Assembly: GCA_032718475.1 (NCBI GenBank)
Contig: JAUCBJ010005628.1
Location: 1 to 53,449, forward strand
DNA length: 53,449 nucleotides
DNA from: Nemertoderma westbladi
Taxonomy: Eukaryota; Xenacoelomorpha; Nemertodermatida; Nemertodermatidae
Reading direction: 5' to 3'
Within the stretch, counting starts at the first letter, position 1; every line of letters starts with the position of its first letter. Below the pieces are notes generated by a model that saw only the letters and a program-made list of their open reading frames with translations, ran no database searches and was not told the origin of the DNA. Positions 1-10,800 of this stretch are shown here, piece after piece. A program made the position numbers and the translations under genes.

Positions 1-162
1 TTGCATAATTAGAAATTATTGGTGAGTTTGTCGCCGAGGCTACTCTACGGGGTCGAAAGAAGTCAACAAAGCGGGCCATCACAGCTCAGATCCGCGAACG
101 CGAAATAACTACACTTGATCCCGACACAGGGGATGTGAATTGGTGCTACAAAATAATTATTT
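1..162. other. Unassigned left edge
   Basis: No reading frame, repeat or RNA signal that I can name. It may be the end of an element lying outside the window. Confidence 0.3.
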
Positions 163-296
163 ATTACATGGTAAAAAAAGTAGAATTTTTTTTCATTATT
201 CTCAAGGCATTTTATTTACCGAGCGCCAGCGAGGTTAATAAAGGGTCGAGAGAATATTGAAAAAAAAATGTTCTACGTCTTTTTCCCCATGTAATA
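163..296. mobile_element. Foldback MITE-like element
   Basis: The left half, beginning TTACATGGTAAAAAAAG, is matched in reverse complement by the right half, ending CTTTTTCCCCATGTAA. The pairing continues with mismatches through AT-rich tracts to a centre near GCGCCAGCG. The whole unit can fold into one long imperfect hairpin of about 130 bp. It has no coding capacity. The flanking bases TA and TA would fit a TA target duplication, but that is too short to be firm. Likely a non-autonomous foldback or MITE copy. Confidence 0.55.
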
Positions 297-570
297 CGTA
301 ATTGTATTCTTAAATTGGTACTTTTTTGTTGCTTAATTCGTTAATAAAATATAGAGCGATATAGTGCTACAAAATAAATTTAACTGTATTATTTTACTAT
401 ATTGCTTCCATTGTTACTGCGATTCAAATTATTGTACTCTTCAACTCCTGATGCTGCCTTATTCAATGTTAAAATGATTTTGTGTTCTCGAATATTTTGT
501 GGAAATATTTCACTGTTGGGTAGCTATTTGTATATTAGTTATATTTATTTATTAGTTATATTTGTATATT

Positions 571-703
571 AGTTGTTTTAGCTTTTAGATACTCCGTTTA
601 ATATAGTCAGTTGTTTTAGCTTTTAGATACTCTGTTGAAAAGTCAGTTGTTTTAGCTATTAGATACTCCGTTTAATATAGTCAGTTGTTCAATACTCCGT
701 TTT
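571..703 (+). repeat. Short tandem repeat, about 38-bp unit
   Basis: Three near-identical units begin AGTTGTTTTAGC at 571, 609 and 645, each carrying TTAGATACTC and most ending in AATATAGTC. A shortened fourth unit starts near 683. One unit has lost two or three bases. Non-coding. The flanks (297-570 and 704-839) show nothing I can name. Confidence 0.75.
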
Positions 704-839
704 ATATGCGGGTCTCGGTCTACGGTTAAGCGGTGCGGTTGGTGAATGCTGGGTGAACCTAGCTTTTGTTAGCTTTTAACCCTTTCAGTACCTAACTGGA
801 AATTATTCAAATCCCCAAGTGCCCAAGTCTAATTCATGA

Positions 840-1610
840 ATTTCTGAAGTCTGTCTGTCTTTCTGTCAGTTTGTCTGTCAAGACTTTAGAAATAGTAAAA
901 TCTACTAACATTCTCCCTATAGGGGTTTCCTGCTCAAGGATTTCATTTCCGCTGTCAGTTTTCACTTTTGACCCTATCCAGACTGTCTGTCAGTCTGTCT
1001 GTCGGTCTATCTGTCAGTCTGTCCGTCAAAAATATAAGGAATCGCATTAGCTAATTAAAATTCTCGCTAAGGGGGTTTTCCTGGTCAAGGATTTCATTTC
1101 CGAGGTCAGTTTTAACTTTTCACCCCATCCAGTCTGTCTGTCGGTCTGTCTGTCGGTCAGTCTGTCCGTCAAAAATATAAGGAATTACATTAGCTAATTA
1201 AAATTATCGCTATGGGGGTTTTCCTGGTCAAGGATTTCATTTCCGAGGTCAGTTTTAACTTTTCACCATATCCAGTCTGTCTGTCGGTCTGTCTGTCGGT
1301 CAGTCTGTCCGTCAAAAATATAAGGAATTACATTAGCTAATTAAAATTATCGCTATGGGGGTTTTCCTGGTCAAGGATTTCATTTCCGCTGTCAGTTTTC
1401 ACTTTTTACCCTATCCAGACAGTCTGTCGGTCTGTCTGTCGACTGTCTGTCAGTCTGTCCGTCAAAAATATAAGGAATCACGTTAGCTAATTAAAATTAT
1501 CGCTATGGGGGTTTTCCTGGTCAAGGATGTCATTTCCGCTGCCAGTTTTCACTTTTGACCCTATCCAGACCGTCTGTCGGTCTGGTCTGACGGTCAGTCT
1601 GTCAAATTTG
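840..1610 (+). repeat. Tandem repeat, about 145-bp unit with GTCTGTC-rich segment
   Basis: Roughly five units. The landmark AAAAATATAAGGA falls near 1027, 1171, 1314 and 1464, giving spacings of about 144, 143 and 150. Each unit pairs a CTGTCTGTCGGTCTGTC simple-sequence stretch with a conserved part containing GGTCAAGGATTTCATTTCCG and TTTTCACTTTTGACCC. The first unit is the most diverged. A looser relative, with GTCTGTCTGTCT next to TTGATGGACAGACAG, lies near 23650-23705 and again near 46890-46930. Non-coding. Confidence 0.8.
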
Positions 1611-2199
1611 AAAACTAACAACAGGGTTTACCTTATTGCTGCAGCCTGGCAGTCTGTAAGCAGGTCTGCAGTAGGCGTACCGTAGTTAAATTACAGTAGA
1701 TACAAGCTGAAATGCGCCGCTAACATATAGAAAGAAGCATGTACTTAATGGTCCAGCAACATTTTCCCTTCTTAGAAATCGAATAAATGTCACGGAACAG
1801 ACGTATGTGTCAAGGCGCTCTACCCATGGATCAGACGTATGTGCCATGGTACCGAAAGGGTGAATGCTAACAAGCTAACCTTTGTATCAATAAATTAAAT
1901 AAATAACTAAATAGAAAATAATATTTATAACCAGTTCCCCCCCAGTCGCTGAATACTCTAAAAGGGGATCTATAACTCGAATAGCGCAAGCTACCAGCTT
2001 ATTGGCTGATTTGCTGTACGCAGGTATCTGGGCTCTGTTTAATCGGCCAACCAGCCTAGGAAGGTTGCGTCATAGCCTTGTTTTTGTATCTCCCAATAGA
2101 ATTTGAGTTAGCCTTGATTTTGACCTATCACAGAGCTACTGAACTGAAATTTTCCTATCTCACTGCTCTTTCTCTGTGTTGAACGGGAGCTTCGTGGAA
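1611..2199. other. Unassigned stretch before the inverted-repeat element
   Basis: No convincing coding frame. It contains a short duplicated phrase (CAGACGTATGTG near 1799 and 1832). The outer boundary of the neighbouring inverted-repeat element may extend a little into the right side of this stretch. Confidence 0.3.
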
Positions 2200-3140
2200 T
2201 AAGGGTAGTTGGTATCCTCGTATAGAGTAGTAGTCACGAGTTTTTCAAAGCCACGAAAGAACGGCTTTGTAGTGTTTTGTGCTTTCTGCTTTTTAGCTCA
2301 ACACTAGTAGGTTTAATTATAAGGACATATATCCTTTAACTCATGGAATCACTGCAATTTCGTAATCACTGCTGACACACGGCTTTTAATAACTGCTGAA
2401 ACTGCTAAAATTACCTGCTCAATCAATACTGTATACTGCTATTTGTTGTCGGTTATTCATTATATTTGTTGATGAATTATTATATTGGAATAACGAGAAA
2501 TAACCCCGACACCCAATATTCTTGATATACCGAAGGTAAGAGAGAAAGGTTACCAATAACGATTGTGACTTATGTTAAAGTGGTTTGAAGTGAATCTAAT
2601 GTTATTTGATAGACCCTACATGAGTCAGTCTGTGTTCCTTTTATATGTGATTAAAATCAGTGAAGATTGGCAGATTAGTGTGCAGTATTGTGCAGCATTG
2701 TGTACGAGTGAGTCTGTTAAAGAAGCATTTCCTAAAGAATGCGCCATATATGTGAATTATAATTAAGCCATATCGTTGTGAGTAGTTTAAGTCATAACTC
2801 TGTTTATATAAATAAAGCGCCACGTCCTAAAGGAACTGTTAATATTCCCGAAGGTGAATAATATTGTCAGAGATTATATAATACTGTCAGTCGAATAATA
2901 CATTAGGCTTACATAGCAATAAAATTAAACCGTCGAACCCAATCTCCCGGGAATATCCAGCGGGTGAATGATCGTGCACAGATTGGTTTCGACTAGTGTA
3001 GTGAATCAAATACTTGTCATAGGCTAAAAAGCGATTTAATATCTAGAAGACATCTTAATTTGGCGGGTTAAACTGCCAAAGGTCTGAAAGCGCGAACAGG
3101 GTCTTTGTATAACAGATGAATGTAAGTTCTGTATACAAAC
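2200..3140 (+). repeat. Left long inverted repeat
   Basis: Reverse complementation matches 13990-14930. The strongest blocks are ATAATGAATAACCGACA (RC of the segment at 2443-2470), the segment containing AAGTCATAACTCTGTTTATA at 2789-2814, and GGTCTGAAAGCGCGAAC at 3082-3098. Identity is high over about 2430-3100 with small indels and decays toward the outside. The inner end runs into the last 20-odd codons of the unknown ORF, so the repeat is not purely untranslated. A TTTATATAAATAAA stretch near 2803-2816 has a TATA-like counterpart in the other arm. Confidence 0.8.
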
Positions 3141-6100
3141 GTCCTGAAAGAGAGCAAATCCCGCGCTGTTTAGCTTTTCCGCAGCTGAGTCTCTTAGGCT
3201 GAGTTTGGTCAGAGCGCGGTCCTTGAACTGACTATCAACGTTACGGAACGGAGTCAGAAAGCGCCTGAAACATTCGAAGCGGATGAATTTATTGTGTTCA
3301 TCTAACTTGGCGAGTTTGGTTCCAAGTATTAATGGATGGGCGCGTATGGTACGACTGCACACATCGGCTAGCCAACCGGCAAGTGCTGCGTTTTCAAAGA
3401 TCGTGTATATAGCTAAGGAGGGACGAAGTGGAACACTCATAAAGCTATACACGGCGCCAGGTGCGGTCAATGGTCCATCAAAGTATAAACGAGAATAATG
3501 ATCTCCATATACTTGTTGGTAATTTATAGGATTTCCAACCTTGAAATTCCATCCGTATTCTTGAAAGGCAAGATGTCCGATGGAGGTTCGTTGTACTTTA
3601 GTAATGCCGCTGGGTGTATTGGCATACATAGTGCGGAAGAAACCTCGGCCTTCTGCCCAGGGAGCAATCAGCTGAGTATCCACGAAAGGGTATGGAATGT
3701 TCTCCATATTCCGAAAGTCGTTTTGTAGATCTCCATAAACAGCTCAGCCGATTTTAAGGATTCTTTCGTTAAACAACATCTCGAGCACGGGCTGGGGTAA
3801 CATCGATCCATCGATACCCATGGGCGGTTTGCGCTCGGTGTCAGCGACGTAACGCTGCGCGAGCTCGAATTGTCCATGTCGGAGTTTCTTTTGCGTCTCA
3901 GTAAGAGTTTCAAAAGAATAATCAATCACATCGGAACACGCTCGAGTAAATACGTGGGTAGAACCAGCGAGTCCTCGTATGTGTATCATCCGCATAGTTC
4001 CCAATTCTCCAACCGGAACGCTACCTTCGTTGTCGTAGGTGACAACTCCATATATCTCGATAACGTTAAGAGTCTCATTCCACTCTTTAGTGGCGTTTTC
4101 GAGGGTCATTCCCACAGGATGCCACAAGGTAGCGCATTCGCTAGCATTAGGTAGGTCTCTATACTTTAAATATTGTGTGGTATATGTTTCCACATCTCCA
4201 TATCGTTGTATTCTTTCCTCCTCGAATAACACATCAAGATTCCAATGTACTAAACGAGTTTTGATGAATCCATCAAGATTATACGGAGGTATTGTTTCTT
4301 TCTCTATTCTGGAAACATTGTATGGTTTTCGAAATGAGTTTATTTTAACTAACTGATCCTGATGTTTATGCAGTTGTTCGAGTTCGACAAGATCGAGAGG
4401 ATTTATGAGTGGTAGAAACCTCAGACTATGTGTAGGATCTTCCGGTTTTACCATGTAATATTGTGTTAGGTTGACGTAATAAGGGTGATCTTTGATCCCA
4501 TAAAACGAGTCCGGTAAAGGTCTAGCGCGCATGTTAACATTGTGTACCATGCGACGGACAAGATCCGCTCTATTGTCCGGAGGTTCAACGAGTATACCAT
4601 CGACACGAGCGGCATCGATGGGCGGACCTTGCAACATGGGAGCGTCAGCGATAAGATCTCGAGATCTTAGGTTGATATCAACCGGTTGGGGTTGTACCGT
4701 CGCGAAGAGTTTGTCTCCGAAATGGGGAACCATCGAGGGATGAAGGATGGTTTTAGAGTAGAGATCCATCATAAGGATTTGAGCTTTGGGTTGAGCTAAA
4801 GCTGCTTCTTCTCTCTCATCTAGTTCTATATGTCTCTCCTTGAGCTGATTTTCCTCCGCTTGTTGTTGTAGACGCTCATCTAGGAACTCTTGTAAAGAGT
4901 AGGTTCGTCCACGTTCGATGTCCTCTTCGAGATTTTGTATTTCTCTATCGAACTGGGGTAAAGCTAATTCCTTCACCGCTTGGACTTGTTGTTGCAATTT
5001 ACGTTTCTCCAAACAATCGTAAGTTCCTTTTCCGATTTTCTGCCGAATAGCATCTAACGCGTTTCGTACGACGCTCTCTTCGACTTCCGTAACGGGTTGT
5101 ATCGAGGTGAAGACGGGACGGTTGTGTGGGTTAAACGGCGATATTAGATGACAGCGTCCCAATCCAGTTAGGTAGGGTTGGCGAATATCTAGTGAGCCTA
5201 CTACCGGAGTACCACCGATCAACTGTTCGGGTAACACTAGATCTTTGAACAGTGAGTACAGTTCGGGAGGATCCGTGATACTATTAGGATCAAGAGTCTG
5301 AGGGCTAACTGAGGAATGAGGAGGTCTGACCGAGTATTCTGGAACTCTGATCATTGGTTTGTTCAAGGATCGTTTGAGTCGAGCGACCGTAGGGGATACG
5401 TCGAACAGGTTTCGCTCGAAACTCCCTTAAGTATATCGTGTAAAACTGTGTTTAGCGCAACGTCTCCGCGGATGTTTATGTCTTTCCGTTTGCTGATTGG
5501 GTCTAGGGCATTCGTCGCAGTAATACCAAAGACGCACGTCCTGCAGGGGAAACGCGGGTGATCGTTCTCCAGTTTTACAATATTCCTCCATCTGTTCGAA
5601 GCTATCTGGGATGACAGGTAGCGGTCGATCGGCGGTAAGATACATCATAGTGAAATTGAGTCGTTTGAGTTCTATCATAGGATCATGATGTATACCTTGG
5701 GGATATCGAGTTTCGAGATTTTGTTGACTGGCAATATTGAGGTATGTCTCTCTCAGGAATTCCAGATAATCGTTGAAGTCGCTGCGTTTATCCGGCTCTT
5801 CAACGTCTTCCCTTTCGATTTTGTTTCGAATAGAGTTCTCGTGTTCTATTCTCGGTTTATCGTTCCGACTCCGCTGGGTATGATATTTAAATAAAACCAT
5901 TTCCCTATCGGTGTCTACATCGTCCGTATCGTGTAAATCGATAGGATGGCCAGTAGTTAAGAAGTCCATATACGTACCATTACGATGCGTATAGCGAGCG
6001 GTGAACTTTCTATAATCCAATTCACGCGTAAGTTGCTCCTGGGACATTGGCGGTTCGATATAACGACCATCATCCTCCGTAGTAGTTGGACCAGCGTCGC

Positions 6101-6185
6101 CGCGTATCAAGCTATCGACAAACGCTTGTAAAGGTAGAGTATATCGCTCCCTGATACCAAGATCATCTTCTATCAACTCAGTCAT
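3036..6185 (-). pseudogene. Long unknown ORF (about 1,050 codons) with two in-frame stops
   Basis: One frame runs from ATG at 6183-6185 to a stop at 3036. It is interrupted only by TAA at 5427-5429 and TGA at 3744-3746. Codons on both sides of each stop stay in the same frame with protein-like composition, so the three open pieces (about 252, 560 and 235 codons) are parts of one ancestral or readthrough frame. Piece 1 is acidic and ends with a possible zinc site (WYYCDEC near residue 222, then H and C residues). Piece 2 has a charged, probable coiled-coil segment (minus strand, about 5040 to 4770), followed by a globular-looking Pro- and Tyr-containing region. Piece 3 has an aromatic-rich start and a basic end. 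No signal peptide or transmembrane helix stands out, so I see no envelope-like features. I do not recognise the family. Its position 3' of a gag-protease suggests an element-encoded structural or accessory protein. It may be decayed, or expressed by stop readthrough. Confidence 0.6.
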
Positions 6186-7821
6186 ATCTGCTATGAGTTT
6201 ATCAATATTATAATGAGTTTATATATTAGGCTAGCGGGCGTCGCTGCCTACCCCTCTTTTGCCCCCAGACAGTGCAAGATCCTCAGCGCCGATGTACCGT
6301 CGTCGCTGTGCTTTCACCAACGATGTAGCTACACAACGACAATGATAACCGGCACAAGTCACTCCACTGTCCGTCCCAAAGGCTTAGATGTACTTCAGGT
6401 TCTTTCTGGAGAGTTAGGGTTACTTTCACAATTGCGACTAGCTACTGTAAACACACTTTAGCAGTAACATTCACCTATGAACGCACAAATTCAACACAAC
6501 TGCCATAAACTGTACACATTCGGGCCATTTGTCCGTTAGTCAGTACCTTCCAGAATGTCACTTTATTTATTATGTATCCTTGGATACTAGCAGTGCGCTA
6601 TTTATTCCCTATGCTATTCAATGGGGCAAGCCTTCTATTGTTCTTTTAACTCACTTCTAATTCTAGCGTGGTTGTTGCCATGGTGACATTATGGAAAGCT
6701 AGCGGTAGAATTAGGGTAATTCTCATGCATACAGATCTGGGATGCTATTTAATAGTAATTCTTTAATTGTCAATATCCTCTCTATATATGATTTTATGAA
6801 TTTTATCGGCTATTGACTATATATTGGAGATTCTCGCACACCAATACACTTAATAGAGTGAATCTCCGCTCCCATGATCTATTAATTAATGGAATTTTGG
6901 GAATGTTATAAATTGTATAAAATGACAATTTATTAAATTCATTGAAATATATGAATTTAAATTTATTCCCGTAAATTTTATTATTTAATGTTAAATAGAC
7001 GTAATTTTATTCCAGAACGTGTCTGGGGACTGGGATCCTAGATTCTAGGAATTTTGTCCTTTTAAGAGTATCGGTAAGTGCTACGATATCTTAATCGACT
7101 AGAATTTTAAAGGATCTAAAATTTGACAGATTTTGTAAATATTAATAATTAATATTTAGGATGGGCACCAGTTTATTCCAGAACTTGTCTGGGGACGTTA
7201 ACCACTGATTCTAGAATTTGTCTTTCAAGTATATCGGTGGGTGCCGCGATATCTTAATCGACTAGAATTACAGATGGTCAAAGGGTTTAACAGATTTATT
7301 TGCGTTGTACGCTACTGTTAAAGGGACATCACGCTACTATATGTATTATTTAATATACGGTATGAGAGCAATATCGCACGAAGCAATGTCAGTGAGAAGA
7401 GGCAAGTCGTTTCCAAGGTCTACCCAGAGCTTGGTTTAGCCGAGACACGAGGATCTGAATTTTGCATTCCTAATACTCTGCCTACCAATAATACTTAAAT
7501 ATAGTAGGAGCTTTATTGTACTTTAATAAGTACGGACATTTCATCTTACTGTAGTTACGTATTTGTAATGTAATACGGACAGTAAGGAAGGAGAAAAAGA
7601 ATTATTTCTCGCCGTCGCACTAAATATATAATGTATAAGTAATTAAGTAATAAACGCGAATATATATTGCACTAATCTACTAAATAATCGCTAAAATAAC
7701 ATTCTACTAAATAAAATTAAAGAAAACGATTATAATAAAATTACATAATAATACATACATAAATATAAAATAATAAAAATAAATATAAAATAATATAGTC
7801 ACACACCCACTCCGTATGTTG
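6186..7821. other. Spacer between the two element ORFs
   Basis: About 1.6 kb with no long frame on either strand. It becomes AT-rich toward 7700-7800 and includes the duplicated segment listed separately at 7007-7290. In a complete BEL/Pao element integrase-coding sequence would be expected downstream of the Gag-protease-RT part. I see no integrase zinc or DDE motif here. Confidence 0.5.
7007..7290 (-). repeat. Two-copy direct repeat, about 162-bp period
   Basis: TTTATTCCAGAACGTGTCTGGGGAC near 7009 recurs near 7171 with few changes. Both copies continue to ATATCTTAATCGACTAGAATT (ends near 7112 and 7269). Non-coding spacer of the inverted-repeat element. Confidence 0.7.
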
Positions 7822-10800
7822 TTACGTTATGGAGTCCCTAGATATTTGTTGGATTAGGGAGGTGGACGTGGGAAGAGTATCTTGCCTTCCATAGTTTCCG
7901 GACAGTTTTCGGTCTCTTTCCAGTAAACATAAACGACCAGCTGGGCGATTGAGTGGTTGTGTTACTTTCTCCGCTCCCTTGGCCTGTCTAATCTTGGCCG
8001 GGGTAAGATGAGGAGGCCATTCATCTTCTTTACTTAGGAAGTCGGGTCCACCTAACCGGTCTGGAGTATCTGTCAGTTCTTGAGGAGTTGCTCCTCTGGA
8101 AGCGATGTCGGCTAGATTAATCGTCTCGGGGCAATGTCTCCATTGATCTACATTGGAGTTAATATCGTCATTATCTGAGGAGTATGGTGTTCCCTCAGTT
8201 GGGTCGTCAACTTCACTGCTCTCCACTTCCCATTCACTTAATTGATATACCTGTTCTTTTGGTAATCTTTCCATTAGAGTTCTACGTGAAGGGCCAGTAA
8301 AGTACCAACCTACTCTAGTTCTTCCCGCATAGACTTGTAGTGGTTGCGGTTGAGCAGGCCGTTTCTCCAATGTCTCGAGCGCTTCATGCGCATTTTGACC
8401 GATGAGTATTTGGTCTCCAGGGTAATCGGTGTTGAATCTAGGTATTTCAAGCTGCTGGGTGAAATCGTCCTCATCCCAGTTATAAGGTTCCACTTGGCTG
8501 GTAGCGAAGTTCTTTATCGCTACCATTTTTACTGACCTTATGCTGTGTTCTCCTAGTTCATCCTGGGGGGTGGACAACGCGCCTACATAATAATCCGCTA
8601 TTACGGTAGATTTCCAAACCTGCATAATTCCTGACATGTTTAGCTTAGTTCGGAACTTGGGTTGTCCAGCAAAGATGTCTTCGGCTAGTTCTTTGTCGAT
8701 GAATGTTCCTGTACTACCGGAGTCAAGGAGGGCGTTCACTATATAACTCCTTGTAGGTCCGTGGACCCTTAACTGTACTACAGGAAATTCTCGGATTCCT
8801 ACATTGGAAGTTGGTGCTTTCCAAGATGGTTGTCTGTCAGAAGTAGTTAGGGGGAGCTCGCTGTCGGTGTCCTTTTCATACGTAAGTGCTCGATACACTG
8901 CGGTATTTGTCAGGTAACAGGATTCGTTTTCGTCGGAGAATTCGTCTGTATAGAATCCTTCCATCTCAGAATATTGGTCAGTGTCGTTCACATCACTGAA
9001 TTGGACATGTAGTTCGGACTCACTTACCTGACTCGGGCTGTTTCGTTCGAATTCCGTTTGCAACAAGATATGATGTTTTGCGCCGCACTTTGCACACCTT
9101 GCGTCGGAGTAACAGGTTCGCCGTTGGTGTCCTCGTCTGAGGCAATTATAACACAACCGCTTATCCCACATGACTTCACGTCTATCCTTTAATGATTTCT
9201 TTAGGAATTTATCACACATATTCAAACGGTGGGGCCCGTCGCACAGCACACATTTTGGTTTGATGTTACTTACCTTACTTTGAGTAACGTTGTGCACACT
9301 CGTTCTTTCTTCGGGCTTTCTTACTTGAATTCTCTTAGGAGACGTAGGGGGAGTTTTTCTTACCTGTTCTCTCCTGTCATTGGTTCGAGACTTGAATTTA
9401 CTTACGTCCTTAGTCGCTTTGTTGTCATAGTAAGATCTTTCAGTGTCTTTCCCGCTGTCTTCCTCTTGAGAAGCCTGGCTTTCGCCGTCGTCTGTATAAC
9501 ACACTGGTATTACCCTTCTCCTAGAAACGGGTTTCTCACTTACCTTGTTTTCCGGTGTCTTCTCTCTGGACTGCCTTAGGAGCTGTAATTTCACTTCTCC
9601 ATCTAAGAATGACATGAGATCAGCCATGGTAGGGTCTCGTCGTTGTTGTTCCATCATATATAACACTTTCTTGTCCCAGCGTGTACCTACTCCACCCTTG
9701 GGCAAAGTAGATGCTAAGGCTCCTACAACCATAGAATTCTGGTATTCATGAGACTTACCTAGCCAATCTAATTGTCTACAGATCTCCTGAATCTCATCGG
9801 AAAACTCTATAATCCCGCTGCTAAGAAACTTTCGGGGCGCCATTAATTTTGCATACAAATACCTAGCTATGTTAGTCCTATTACCATACCTGATGTTCAG
9901 TGTATCCCAAACTTGTCTTAATCCATCTGGATGTCCAATAAACTTTAACGCCATTAACTTGGGAGATCCTTCCAAGCACTCGATGAGGAATCTAAGTTTC
10001 TCTCCATTAGATAGTACAGAGTTCTGTATGTTATCTTTATAATATTCATTAAAAGGTAACCATTTCATCTCATCTCCATTGAACTTGACTATCTCTCCCA
10101 CCTTTACCGCTTGACGGGCTTCGGTTCTAGCCATTTGACGCGTAAAACTTTCTTGGGCCATCGTGTTATTTAATATCGAGTTATCGGTATATAAATTTCT
10201 CGGATTATGATCAGGTCTATAGGGGATATCATTATCAACAGGTCTATAATTACCCTTAATAGGGTTTACTATAGGAGTTTCCACTTCGCTAGCAGTATAT
10301 ATGCGTGTAGGCTCTACACCTTGCGCATGAGATACTTCAGACCTAACAGGTTGACACATTGTTACCGGGGTTGGTGGTATACCCTTTTGTGTATTTACTA
10401 ATTTATCGCGTTCTAACGCGATACTTTGCTGCACTTCCTGCAACTCTAATAACCTACTTTCCCTTACTGTGCCCTTGAATTGCTGAACAGTCTCCTGCAT
10501 CTGCCCGAGCAGGAGATCCATCCCCCGTCGTCCCTCATCCACCCACTCGACCGCCGAAGCGGGAGCCGCCAACGTTGTAGCGGGCCGACGAGGGACAATG
10601 GGCGATAAATCATTAATATTTCGCTCGGAGTCCAGGACATGAACATTTTCAAGGGTGGTTCTGTGTGGCACAGATAGCTTAGTGCTGTGCAGAGGGAATT
10701 TAGAGGTAGGTTCAGGGAGTACAGGTGTCTCTATCACCGAAGGGGTGGCTTCGGGAATAGGCCTAATTATTTCAGGCTCATCTACTATAGTAGGGAGTCT

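Noticed and set aside
3036-5366. Two separate genes starting at 5366 and 3707
   Set aside because: The codon at 5364-5366 is TTG, not ATG, and both pieces are in frame with the preceding one across single stop codons, so one broken or readthrough frame explains them better.
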